Assembly (NCBI GenBank): GCA_905221605.1
Contig: CAJNDS010000668.1
Span: forward strand, 1,604,814-1,668,813
Direction: 5' to 3'
Length of the DNA stretch: 64,000 bases
DNA from: Symbiodinium natans
Taxonomy: Eukaryota; Sar; Dinophyceae; Suessiales; Symbiodiniaceae
A model generated the notes under the pieces. It saw only the letters and a list, made by a program, of their open reading frames with translations. It was not told where the DNA came from and did no database searches. Made by a program: the position numbers and the translations under genes. How positions within the stretch are numbered: position 1 is the first letter of the stretch; every line of letters starts with the position of its first letter. Positions 11,251-20,489 of the stretch are shown in pieces.

Positions 11251-12598
11251 GCGCCACAAAGGCCGCTTGAAGCCTGCGCCCAAGTGGTTGCAGCCCCCGC
11301 ATATCTCTAAGGAGGACTGGATGAAAAAGCTCGCCAAAGCTTGGGCAGAGCAGGTCCTAGGTTCTGAGTGCTGTGAGCTTGTGCAGTCGTATCTCAATGC
11401 CACAACACGCCCTGCTACACAGCAAGCCGTGCAAGAGCCTTGGAATGCTTTCATGTCTTGTCTCAGTGCCTGCTATGATGCGGCCACCAACGATGCAGTG
11501 CGCTCCTTGGGTTGTTGTGCCTCGGGAGAGCCACCTCGGCCGCCTGGCTTCAGCGCCAAGGGCCGACAGGCACACTTTCAGTGGGTGCCGGAACAGGTCG
11601 GGAGCCCTTCTAATCCGACTCAGGGTGAGGGCCTCAGGAAGCTTCGGCGTCGTCTGGCTCGGCTCTATGAGGTCAAGCGCCTCTGTGCTTTGAACCGTGC
11701 AGTTCCTGCCGGGCTCCTCAGTCGGGCGTTGCCTGAAGTGCCGGCTGGCACTGCTCCGGAGGAGTTAGCCAGTCTGGCCGCCCAGGCCCTTGCTGTGACT
11801 AAGGATGAACAGTTGCGGGCTGAGCATAGCCAGCAGCAAGCTAGGCTCGCGCAGTGGCGGGATCGCATGGCTACTGGTACCCTGAAGGCTTTGGGCGCTT
11901 GCCTTAAAAGCAAAGCTGCCGCTACCAGCAAGGCTGTCCTTTACAATAGTGACATGGAAGCTTTCTCGAGAAGGCAGGCCACCGCCATGGTGTGTAGGCA
12001 CTGGCAAGAAGTCTGGCAGGAGGTTCCTGTCGATGTGGACGGGGCTGTTCACACCCTCGTGGAGGGCTTTGGGCCCACGCAGAACGTGCAGTGGACTACC
12101 ATCACTCATGAGGAGGTTTTGTGGTGTGTCCGTCACTGTAAAGGGGCAGCGGGTGCGGACCAGTGGTCGGGGGATGAGCTCCGCTTCATGCCGGAGCCGG
12201 CAGTTAAGCTGCTGCACCAGCTCATGATGCTCTGGGAGCGGACGGGGCTCTTGCCGGAACAGCTCTGTGAAGCTAGGCAGGTCACCTTGGTCAAACCGGG
12301 GAAACTTGAGCCTAACAATCGGTTGCATGTTAAGAACACCCGCCCCATCACGGTGTGCTCTTGCTTCTGGCGCATTTACGCCGATCGTATGAAGCCGGCC
12401 ATCTCTTCGCAGTTTCTTACGGCCATCGGCCTTCCGCCGCATCTGGGCCAGCTCATCGGGCAGGCCTGGGGGGGTCAGCGCCCATTTGTGCAGTATGAAG
12501 GCCGCACGCACGCCGCGGGTTCCGCAACGCCTCAAGGATGTCCTCTAAGCACCCTTCGTGTTGAGTCTCTGGGCTTGTTCCGCTGTGCGCACGGTTGA
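11030..12598 (+). pseudogene. LINE reverse transcriptase, N-terminal part, motif A missing
   Basis: A 522-residue frame holds the endonuclease end, a helical linker, then RT motifs. KGAAGADQWSGDELRFMP and VTLVKPGKLEPNN...NTRPITVCSCFWRIYADRM represent the early RT motifs, and SATPQGCPLS is the conserved glycine-rich block before the catalytic loop. Between KPAISSQFL and TAIGLPPHLG (about 12410-12425) the segment that should carry the first catalytic Asp (D..KAFD-like) is absent without breaking the frame, so roughly 60 or more residues appear deleted. After PLSTL the coding signal moves to the next frame, and this frame reaches TGA at 12596-12598. Confidence 0.7.
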
Positions 12599-13847
12599 GG
12601 CTCAGGTCCGGGACGGGGGGGCTTCTTTGGCTACGTATATGGACGATCGCAGCTTTCAAACCACTCGATGGGAGGGGGTCGAGGGTCGCATCAGCTGTTG
12701 GGCGCGCTGGAGCGCGCAAGTGGGCCTTAAGGAGGCTCCTGAAAAGGTGCAGGTTGCTGCGCGGGGAGCTCAGTATGTGCAAATACTGAACCTCAAAGCT
12801 GATGCCGCTTGGCACGCGCCGGAGGTAAAGGCTCTGGGGGCCTCCACGGTCTCTCGGCCGTGCAAACTGGCGCAGGTTGAGGAGGTGCGTTTGTCTGAAT
12901 CCCGATCGAGGGCGGCTCTGCTCATGACCACCCAGCTTCCCTGGGAGCGTATGCTCCTGGCTCACAGGGCTTTTGTCACTAGCAAGGCTTCGTACGGTTG
13001 GGTGGGGCGTTTTCCTACCAAGCAGGCTGCCGAAAAGCTTTTCACCATGCTTTCGCGGGGGTTCCGTACTGGCTACCTTGCTAGCAGGGATCTGCGCAAA
13101 GTCCTTTATGGGACCACTGTTCACCTGTCCACGGTAGTCGTGCTCAGGGCTTGGCAGCAACTAAGGCGCGCTAATGATCGTGGCCTCTTGGGCCAGTGGC
13201 ATAACGTGCCGCATACCACGCTGTGTCTCGTTCGCAGACATTTGAAGGCAATCGGCTTTTCTGAGCAGGGGCCTTGGCGATGGGCGGTACCACAAGCGTG
13301 GCGCCAACATGTTCCGGCTTCGGAGCGTTGCCTGGATCTCAGGCCCGGGTCTCGGCAGCAGGCTGAAGAGCAGCTGCACGCCTTAAGACAGCAGATGAGG
13401 CGGTCTGCCTTTGAGAATTATCTCGCTTCGACTCGGCATGAGGCGGTCAAGTTGGTGCAGCAGCACTCGATGCAGGCCCTGTTTAGGGCTTTTTCTTCCA
13501 TTGATATCCCGCGCACTCGTAAGGCGCTGGGTTTGGGGCCCGGTTATCGGGCGGCCTTTTTGGCCTCGACTGTTTCGCCGGAGCACCTGTATAGGGCAGG
13601 CGGGCAGGGGGAGACGGGGGTCTGCCCCTTTTGCCGACGCGCAATTGGGTACCATGCGCACCTTCTGTGGGGGTGCCGGACCAACGCGCGTCCACCGGGG
13701 GTGGGGGTCCCTGCTAACCCTCTTACCCGGCGTCTCGGGTGGGTGTCCCCGAGGGACGGGTGGGACGCCAGCGTGCACGTGGCTGAGACGGCGTGCAAGT
13801 TGTGGGCTTCACGGCACGCGCGGCATGGTGCCGCGGGGCGGTCGTAA
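12558..13847 (+). pseudogene. LINE reverse transcriptase C-terminal part and CCHC knuckle
   Basis: This frame picks up directly from the previous one. It contains YMDDRSF, the RT catalytic YxDD loop (12637-12657), followed by the thumb-like region with KEAPEKVQVAARG. Near the C-terminus, CPFCRRAIGYHAHLLWGC (about 13624-13677) forms a C-x2-C-x8-H-x4-C knuckle typical of LINE C-termini. The frame ends at TAA 13845-13847. There is no suitable ATG at its 5' end, so it represents the second half of a broken polyprotein. Confidence 0.7.
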
Positions 13848-13922
13848 GCTCGTTCGATCGTTTCTCTCTCACTCTCTTTCACTCTCTCACACTCCCACTT
13901 GGGACCGCGAGGCTGAGTGACT

Positions 13923-14234
13923 GAGTTGTTTCATGTTTGCTCCTGAAGGCTGTCAGGTCTTCAGGGACTCCGCTTTGCGGAGTCCCTCAGCTTAGGACTG
14001 GCCACGGCTGGTCCTCCTTCTTCGTGTCGTCTGCGACAAGGGCGACGGCACGCTCAACATCTTCTTCTTCTTCTTCCAGAGTTGTTTCATCTTTGCTCCT
14101 GAAGGCTGTCAGGTCTTCAGGGACTCCGCTTCGCGGAGTCCCTCAGCTTAGGATTGGCCGCGGCCACGGCTGATCCTCCTTCTTCGTGTCGTTTGCGACA
14201 AGGGCGACGGCACGTTCAACATCATCATCATGTT
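13923..14234 (+). repeat. Tandem-duplicated LINE 3' end with hairpins
   Basis: Two copies of a 156 bp unit (13923-14078 and 14079-14234) are nearly identical. Each has a perfect 10 bp stem, GGGACTCCGC / GCGGAGTCCC, with a 3-base loop: arms 13964-13973 and 13977-13986 (loop TTT), and 14120-14129 and 14133-14142 (loop TTC). Each copy ends in a different trinucleotide tail: (CTT)n at about 14060-14076 and (CAT)n at about 14220-14231. A 3' stem-loop plus short tandem repeats is how many LINEs end; the stem-loop is what the RT recognises in families where this has been studied. Confidence 0.8.
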
Positions 14235-15066
14235 TTCATTGCTTTGTTCAAAAATTCAGTACTTAATGTGACTAAGGGTTTTTTGCTTCTTGAAAATAAC
14301 TTAGTTGAAGCAATGTCAATGGTTTGATTCGTTTTCTGAAGGGTTAGGCAAATGAGTTAAACTTGGAAGACCATTGATTAAATAGAATCAGTGACTAAAT
14401 TAGTAAAGACAAGGAGTACTTATTTTAAATGGTCTTAGTTAACGTAATTTCAAAGGTTGAATAAACGTAAGGGTGAAGTAAATAAATGCCTTCATTTGGT
14501 AGACCGGGAATTCAATGAATTCAATGAAGTACAGAAATTCTGTCACGATCCTTTAAAATATAGTTGAATCAGTTTGGTTGGTTAGTTGCTTTAAATGGAA
14601 CAGTTCAATAGGCCTTCCCTAGACTTCAACCTTAAAATCGCCTTTGTTAATGAAAGGGGTATATGTGTTCATTGAACTAGCTTAATTTCGGTCCTTTATT
14701 TGCTTCACCCTTTATTTCCCAGACTGAATGAAGAATGATTGTAAAGCTAATTAGGTGACTGTAAGGCTCGTTAGAGGAAGTGATGTTTTCAACCCAGTAA
14801 TGGATTAAAAGCGTCGTTATCAAATACAGTTTTTTATTGAACGAATGGCTTTTTGCTTGTTGAATTTCGCTTAAGTAATTTCAACAGTTGCGTTGGTTTT
14901 CTGAAGGGTGACGAAAATGGATGAAATGGTATACGACCGCTAAAGAAATGAAAAGACTCTAGACTTCATCTGTTGCTAATTCAATTCAGGTTTCCGTTTT
15001 TTGAAGTTGGCTTAGTTAAGGAATTTCAATGGCTTAGTTTCTTTACTGTAGGGTTAAAATTCATGA
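14235..15066. repeat. AT-rich block with diverged repeats
   Basis: Low-GC sequence with loosely repeated motifs. TTTTTGCTTCTTGAA...TTAGTTGAAG...TTTTCTGAAGGGTTAGG (about 14278-14348) has diverged relatives at about 14850-14930 and about 14990-15060. No coding signal is seen. It does not obviously share its unit with the AT-rich block on the other side of the LINE. Confidence 0.6.
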
Positions 15067-15324
15067 ATTAAATTACACGTCTGGCCTGCCTACGGATGAC
15101 AGGCTTAGACGCTTTATGGGCGGATTTTTTCAAGGGCTCCCTCCTTCCAGTAAGGTGGCAGGAACCGGCGCTTCTGCAGGGCCGCCTTGAAGCCCACTGC
15201 CTCGCCTCCAAGTAAATCTCGCCCCACACTTTTTGTTTCATGCCTCTTTGCACAGTTGCTGACTAGGAAAATCCTTGCATGTGACATTGGCTAGACTTGT
15301 TATGCAGTGCAACGGAACTTCATC

Positions 15325-15360
15325 CATATATGTACATGTATATATATATATATATCGGAC
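15325..15360. repeat. TA-rich microsatellite
   Basis: CATATATGTACATG followed by a TA run. Simple repeat only. Confidence 0.85.
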
Positions 15361-15518
15361 TACATCTATGATACTCTTGGAATCTGTCGTGAAAGTCATG
15401 ACGTGAACAGGCAGCCGGCCATGCTATCAAAGACACAAGTGTTTCACCTCCAAGAGGCAAGTGCTGTTGCGTAGTTGCATGCTTCGTTTCGCGCAGTAAG
15501 ATTGCGACAGGTGAAACG

Positions 15519-15707
15519 ATGGAAAAGCCACGTGGGAAAGCCAAAGCGAAAGCCGATGCGGCAGCCAAGACCAAACCCAAAGCAAAAGTGCCAAAAACAT
15601 CCAAAGGCCTATGCCTGTGGATTGTAGTTGTCTTTAGTGTCGCAGCAGTGTGGTATTGGTCTGCATTAGCTAGGTTGTGGTCCAGGAAAAGAGAAGCCCT
15701 CTCTTGA
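15519..15707 (+). CDS. Lysine-rich membrane-anchor ORF or exon
   Basis: An ATG frame of 62 residues begins MEKPRGKAKAKADAAAKTKP, a Lys/Ala-rich tail of about 30 residues. One hydrophobic segment follows (GLCLWIVVVFSVAAVWYW, about residues 30-47), and then a basic end. This is the layout of a type II membrane anchor: short cytosolic basic tail, then a transmembrane helix. It may be a whole small protein or the first exon of a longer one. Possible downstream exons at about 15720-15960 are open in two frames, and I cannot choose between them. No family was recognised. Confidence 0.4.
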   Translation: MEKPRGKAKAKADAAAKTKPKAKVPKTSKGLCLWIVVVFSVAAVWYWSALARLWSRKREALS

Positions 15708-16364
15708 ACCAGCTCGCCAAGGACTGCATTGAAACAAATGCGATGCGGCATCAGTGCAAGCAAAACTTGTTTCGAAGCGATTTGAAGGGCTCGGTCAATG
15801 CATGCAGAATGCAGACAGAATGCATAAGCCTGCCTCATGTGCAGATCGCAGCGCCAAGATGGATGCGACAGTTGCGACGGAGGTGGTCACCGAGCGTCCC
15901 AGGCCGCTCGGAAGTCGGCAACCAGAATTCGCAAGAGACAAAGACGTTGAAGAGTGTTAAGTTGTTCTCTTCCAAGTGTGTTTACACTGTGGCTCCGTGT
16001 TTCTCAACTGGCAACTCTGTCTCAAGGCCCATGCTCATCAGGACCAGAGACACATCGCTTGAGGCATTCTGGGTCTCGAATGCATGCGACCATGAGACAC
16101 AACTCAATTCACAAAAGGATACACGCGGGTGTCGTCAGGATCGGAAGCCTGTGGATCTCTGGGTCCGGAACCGGGAGGCAAGGTCTGATAGAGTGGAAAC
16201 AGCGACGGTAGCATGGCTTGCGCTAGTGGGTGTGTACTTGCCTTGAGTTCATTCACTTGGCCAGGCCACGATACCCGATTCCATCTTCGTGAACTTGAGG
16301 CCTGTACTGTCGACGTCGTAGAAATTTGATACATACATATAGAACCTGTATATATATATACACA

Positions 16365-16587
16365 TGTATGTATGTATGTATGTATGTATGTATGTATGTA
16401 TGTATGTATGTATGTATGTATGTATGTATGTATGTATGTATGTATGTGTGTGTGTGTATGTATGTGTGTGTATGTATGTATGTATGTATGTATGTATGTA
16501 TGTATGTATGTATGTATGTATGTATGTATGTATGTATGTATGTATGTATGTATGTATGTATGTATGTATGTATGTATGTATGTATAT
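16365..16587. repeat. TATG tetranucleotide array, about 220 bp
   Basis: An almost uninterrupted TATG/CATA array with a TGTG-rich interruption at about 16445-16470. Because the unit lacks stop codons it is open in several frames on both strands (Met-Tyr-Val-Cys or Tyr-Ile-His-Thr repeats), so those frames are not evidence of genes. Confidence 0.95.
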
Positions 16588-16689
16588 GGTGCATTGTCGC
16601 CTGTCAGAACCCCTCCCCTCCCGCCCAATGGAACCCCCCCCTCCCCACCCCACCCAAAACCCATCAAAACCCTCACCCTCACGCAAAGC

Positions 16690-16885
16690 CTACCCTATAC
16701 CTTCTACCCTACAGTACACCCTAAGACCCTAAGCCCTAAAATCTTGAAACCCCAATACCCTAACACCTGCAACCCTGACCATGAAATCCTTAAAGCCCTG
16801 TGCAAAACACAAAAACCTTGAAAACCCCAACGAAGAAACCCTGCAACTCCTAAACCCTACAACCCTAAATCCTAAATCCCCCCCA
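16690..16885. repeat. Degenerate CCCTAAA telomere-like sequence
   Basis: Repeated CCCTAA/CCCTAAA-like words are scattered among other C/A-rich sequence. The orientation is opposite to the TTTAGGG-like blocks at 36.9-37.9 kb. It is too degenerate to be a working telomere and looks like an interstitial relic. Confidence 0.6.
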
Positions 16886-16976
16886 CAGGGGCAGGGTGGG
16901 GGGTGGCGGGGGGCAGTGACGCTGCACCATCTACATATATGCACATATCTATACATCTGCACGCTCTCCCTGCCCT

Positions 16977-17540
16977 ATGCTTCCACCCAGGCCATCATCT
17001 TCGACTGAAGCCCTTGCAGGCAAGATCGAGGATGACGTGTTGTTTGACGGAGAGGCATGGCCTGAGCAGATATCCTCCCACGACTTGCATCCCGGTCAAA
17101 TTCTAGACTTCTGGCATACTCTGGCGAAGGTTAAGCTGCAAGTCTATCATTTGGCAAAGGCTGCCTGGCGCTCACAGCCTAGTGACGCCTCGGATGTGCG
17201 TGGAGGAACCGCACGGAGCCAGCAATTTACAATTTACGCCCCAATTCGGAAGGTCAAGGCCATCGGGCTTCCCATTTACCACACTGGTGTCGAGGCACTT
17301 TCACGTGGGATGATGGGCCTCCCATGGCCTCCCAGCATCTTTTTTTGTTTCATGTCGTGGAATGTTGACGCGCTTCCAAACGTTGCCAGCTTCGGCACAT
17401 ACGGCACTTCCAGATTCCGTGTGTGGCACGTGCAGGTGTATGGTGTGGAACACTACTACTGTGTGAACGGTGTGGAATCGTGCTGGCCACGAGGCCATCT
17501 TTGGCCTTGTCGAAGGTATGGTCCGCACAGTTGCTACTAG
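16977..17540 (+). CDS. PPPDE/DeSI-like peptidase, partial multi-exon gene
   Basis: Exon A (about 17253-17294) encodes KAIGLPIYHTGVE. It can be spliced with a GC donor (GAG|GCACTT) and an AG|G acceptor to exon B (17436-17493 or 17517), which encodes VYGVEHYYCVNGVESCWP. The join places YHTGVE next to VYGVE, matching the active-site histidine segment (YHTGVEVxGxEYxY) of the PPPDE superfamily, thiol peptidases that include the deSUMOylating isopeptidases (DeSI). The catalytic cysteine segment (NCNHF-like) was not found downstream with confidence, so the gene is partial or its later exon is unrecognised. The frame upstream (16977-17250) may include N-terminal coding sequence. Confidence 0.45.
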   Translation: MLPPRPSSSTEALAGKIEDDVLFDGEAWPEQISSHDLHPGQILDFWHTLAKVKLQVYHLAKAAWRSQPSDASDVRGGTARSQQFTIYAPIRKVKAIGLPIYHTGVEALSRGMMGLPWPPSIFFCFMSWNVDALPNVASFGTYGTSRFRVWHVQVYGVEHYYCVNGVESCWPRGHLWPCRRYGPHSCY

Positions 17541-17989
17541 ATCTGTTTCCAAGTCGCCATTCTTCCGCGACTCTTGATGCGCTGTTGTGCTAGATGGGCG
17601 AGTAAATGTCTCCATAATTCTCTAGTCACAGCAGCTGGCGGCTTGGTTCAGTCCCGGGACGCGGGCTCCATGTGCCAAGCAAAATTCATTGGGAAGCTGA
17701 CGCAGCATAACATCTCATTCAAACGATACGATGATGCAGATGGAACCATGTTGGAAAAGCGTGTTTGGCAGAGCTTGATCGGCCAGTCACTGAGTAGCAA
17801 TGGACATCCATACCGGGCACCGTGCATGGTGTTTGCTTGCCTTCGTGCTTGCCTGTGCGGGACAGAACTCCATCAGCACGTTTCAGATGCTGTGACACAC
17901 GCGCAAAGCTAGAAGGTCGCGCATCAACCCAGCACAAACTGCTCCTGCCAAGCAAGGGTTGTTTCGTTTTCGCTTGCGTTCCTTCCCAG

Positions 17990-18331
17990 ATGGTCATCAC
18001 CTCCCAGTTTGATGTGCTGGAAACATGCGCGGATGACGGTTTGAAGATGTTTGAAGCATCGAAGCTGGTGCCTTTTGTTTTTGCTGTTTTCCTTAGATGT
18101 CCCTCGGAAACTTCTATCCTTTGCCACTTTTTTGGCATAGAACTGGCAGAGCCTTTGCTTCAACTATTTTCAACTGAGAATAAGGAGGAAAACCCCCTGT
18201 ATCCCCTGTTGAGCTCAACTGAAAGAAGCATGGAACTCAAGGAGAAATCCGAAGACTCCAGTGTGTCTCCTGAGCTTCCATGGTTCTGTCATGACGCGAA
18301 AGCAGCATGGAAGTCCAGAGTTTCCCCTTGA
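17990..18331 (+). CDS. Unassigned coding-like frame
   Basis: A + strand frame contains VITSQFDVLETCADDGLKMF and LCHFFGIELAEPLLQLF, followed by an acidic Ser/Glu-rich tail, ending at TGA. Composition is protein-like. It lies 3' of the PPPDE-like exons and might be a further exon of that gene or a separate one. The CHFF segment is not a clear match to the PPPDE cysteine motif. Confidence 0.25.
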   Translation: MVITSQFDVLETCADDGLKMFEASKLVPFVFAVFLRCPSETSILCHFFGIELAEPLLQLFSTENKEENPLYPLLSSTERSMELKEKSEDSSVSPELPWFCHDAKAAWKSRVSP

Positions 18332-19239
18332 TATCCATCCGAAGTTCACGGTTCGGGGAGTTTGCAAGTTGGTGCCACATATTTAAGTTGTTGCGTGGGG
18401 ACATTTCTGCTCGTCGCATCGGGGCTTCCACCATTTGTGCCTGCTCTCCCTTATGCTCGACAGCGCCTTGATGTCAATGTCGGCTGTGATGGTGTACTTC
18501 TTAGCCTCGTTCAGCTCTTCCAGCAGCCAGCGCTTGGCACTTGTCTGACCTTGTTCCCTGAGGCTCGAGCAGTATCTGCAACGTGTTGTACACCCGGAAG
18601 CAGAGCCATGAGAACTCTGAAGGTACTTGAATCCATGGCATGGATTGCCTATGGCTGCCTTATTCTTCTTCTTGTCCTCATCTGATGTGTCTCCACGGGA
18701 GCCTCGCTTTAATCGCTTTGGGTCACACGTCCGTCATAGGTATGATAAGCGTCAAGAAAATTCTTGAATAAATTCACATTGGAGAGTGAGATAGGTCCCT
18801 CTGGTCCCCTGGGCAGACTATTTTTGATGTCTATCAAGTTTTTCTAAATATGTTTCAGATTTCATCCATGCCACACGCCCTGTTACCATCTGTGCTGGAT
18901 GGAACCTCGCTCTCACACTGGGTCTTCTGCCCTGCGGAAGGATGGAAGGATGGCAGGAAGGACGGAAGGTGGCTGGGTTAGTTGTAGCTTTAACTTTGCC
19001 CAAGTTAGAACTTCCTTTGCGCTCTCTTGCGTGCTTGTAACTGTTTCTGTCTCTGGGCTCCCGCCCAACCCGAGGCTCTCAGGGCCACCTCTCAAGCAAA
19101 TCAGTCCTGGCGGCCCTGGCGCTTGTACTAGAAGCCTTTGAAGCTCTACGATGCTGCGCGGCTGGGAAGCCTGCAATGTCCAGGAAGGTCAGAAGCCAAG
19201 AAGGACGTAGCAAACCAACAGTCCTAGGTAATGAAGCCC

Positions 19240-19540
19240 AAACCTGGAACGAGATGTTGGGTGTGGCAAACCCTACATACACTAAGACTAAGCCTCAAAG
19301 GTGATATGGTGATAAGACAGGTGTTGATGGGGGGTTTTGGGCGGCAAAGCTAAACGGGGATTTTGCGTGGCAAGCCCCAAACCTTACAAGGTGGCGTCGT
19401 GGCGGGACAGGTGTCGGGTGGACTCAACAAGGGAGGTTGGGTGGCAAACCCTAAATCCTAAAAGGAGTTGTTGGGTGGCAAGCCCTCAGCAATAAAAGAT
19501 GTTGGGTAGAAAGCACTCAGCCCTCAAAGGGCACGTCGGA
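19240..19540. repeat. Diverged GTTGGGTGGCAAACCCT repeats
   Basis: Copies of (A/G)TTGGGTGGCAA(A/G)CCCT with variable 30-50 bp spacing, at about 19254, 19434, 19467 and 19500, some followed by AAATCCTAAAAGG. Degenerate minisatellite with telomere-like words. Confidence 0.6.
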
Positions 19541-19712
19541 TTGCAGGCAGACGTATCTTGACAAGGACTTGACAAGGTCACATTGAATAACATCTCATCT
19601 CAGCGGATGAACAGCATTCATTGATGGGTACCCATCTCCTTTTAGTGGGATTTGAGCAAGTCCTTCCTTCTTTCTCTTGAGCCTGTCACTCCTCCTTGGC
19701 TTCCTTCCATCC

Positions 19713-20074
19713 TTCCTGTTCGTCCTTCCTTGCCTTCCTTCCAGCTAGCAACCTTAGTTGTAACTTTGTTTGCTTACTTGCAATTCCTAGGTTTTATCAT
19801 CGGAACTAGATAAATGTTAGGGCCATGTGGTTCATCCCTTGAAAGGGTTGCCAAACATTTTGCTCAGTTGCAACTTTGTTTGGGGCTTATCCATGAAGCG
19901 GCAGGGTGTCCAGGGTATCCCAGGTTTGCAACGGATTCCCGAGCTGTTCTGAAATAGACTGGTTTAGGGTGTGGGGTTGTAAGTGGTGCAAAGGTTGTGT
20001 GGCGTTGGACAAGCCCTGCGATCTCGCGCTTGCTGGCCTTCCCCTTTTCGGGTTAGGCAGCCCATTTTGATTCA
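19713..20074. repeat. Left copy (L) of 362 bp perfect direct repeat
   Basis: Identical by eye, base for base, to 26322-26683 (offset 6609). It starts TTCCTGTTCG and ends CCCATTTTGATTCA. Its last two bases (CA, 20073-20074) are shared with the start of terminal repeat A1 of the retrotransposon. Either this is host sequence duplicated around the insertion, or it is an outer part of the element. Confidence 0.95.
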
Positions 20075-20160
20075 TGGAATTACGTAACCTGTGGAGTGAA
20101 GGATGTGTCAGTGGGCCTCTTCAGCTGACGTTGTCTTCCTCTCCAGAAGTTTCATGCTCG
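20073..20160 (+). repeat. Split direct repeat A1
   Basis: 88 bp, identical by eye to A2 at 26037-26124. It starts CATGGAATTACG and ends TTTCATGCTCG. It includes the ATG (20103) of the small membrane ORF. Confidence 0.95.
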
Positions 20161-20489
20161 AGTCCTGGGGAGGTTCAGGTGAGTCGATGGACTGGCCCTT
20201 TGCTGGGTCCCTTGTGCTTCTTGGGGCTTCAGTGGGAACCTCGTGGAATAGTGTGCAGCGGGCGCCTTTGAGCCCCTGCGTGTGCCACTGCGAGTGCACT
20301 TCAGAGGATCGACCTGTTCAGAGCTGGGCATTGTCCAACTGGATTATCATTTCCCTTTCGTTGATCATCCTTGTTCTTTCGGGCTTCTGTTGGTGGAGAT
20401 TGTCAACTGGGGCTGCATTTGAGAGCAAGGGCAAGGGCAAGGGCAAGCGAGGGATCTTAGGAGGCCAGGCAGCCCTCACGCTGACATGA
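20103..20489 (+). CDS. Small Cys-cluster, single-pass membrane ORF of retrotransposon
   Basis: An ATG frame of 128 residues lies between repeat A1 and the gag-like ORF. Residues 59-65 are C-V-C-H-C-E-C, a run of alternating cysteines. Residues about 80-98 (WIIISLSLIILVLSGFCWW) form one strong hydrophobic segment, followed by a basic KGKGKGKRG tail. Its TGA overlaps the gag ATG as ATGA (20486-20489), a stop-start overlap suited to translational coupling or reinitiation. I know of no standard DIRS-class protein with this layout. Membrane topology and any envelope-like or membrane-targeting role are inference. It could also be an untranslated leader that happens to be open. Confidence 0.4.
   Translation: MCQWASSADVVFLSRSFMLESWGGSGESMDWPFAGSLVLLGASVGTSWNSVQRAPLSPCVCHCECTSEDRPVQSWALSNWIIISLSLIILVLSGFCWWRLSTGAAFESKGKGKGKRGILGGQAALTLT

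Larger units (their letters stand above)
7880..14234 (+). mobile_element. Degenerate LINE-type (non-LTR) retrotransposon
   Basis: In order: an N-terminal region of unknown fold, an OTU-like protease region, C2H2 zinc fingers, an APE-type endonuclease, a reverse transcriptase, a C-terminal CCHC knuckle, and a 3' region with duplicated hairpins and trinucleotide tails. This domain order matches non-LTR retrotransposons with APE endonucleases. The coding region is broken across all three + frames, with a missing RT catalytic block and altered endonuclease residues, so this copy cannot be autonomous. GC content rises sharply at about 7880 and falls again after 14234, so these are taken as approximate borders. 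I could not identify a target-site duplication. Confidence 0.85.

Noticed and set aside
11765-13160. Long minus-strand frames opposite the LINE reverse transcriptase
   Set aside because: Shadows of a GC-rich coding strand; the RT motifs are on the + strand.
16249-16821. Frames of Met-Tyr-Val-Cys and Tyr-Ile-His-Thr repeats
   Set aside because: Produced by the TATG microsatellite, which is open on both strands.
20050-20075. Possible relic of the dinoflagellate spliced leader (AGCCCATTTTGATTCA) at the end of repeat L
   Set aside because: Resembles the spliced-leader 3' half only loosely, with several mismatches, and the same bases occur in L' away from any coding start.
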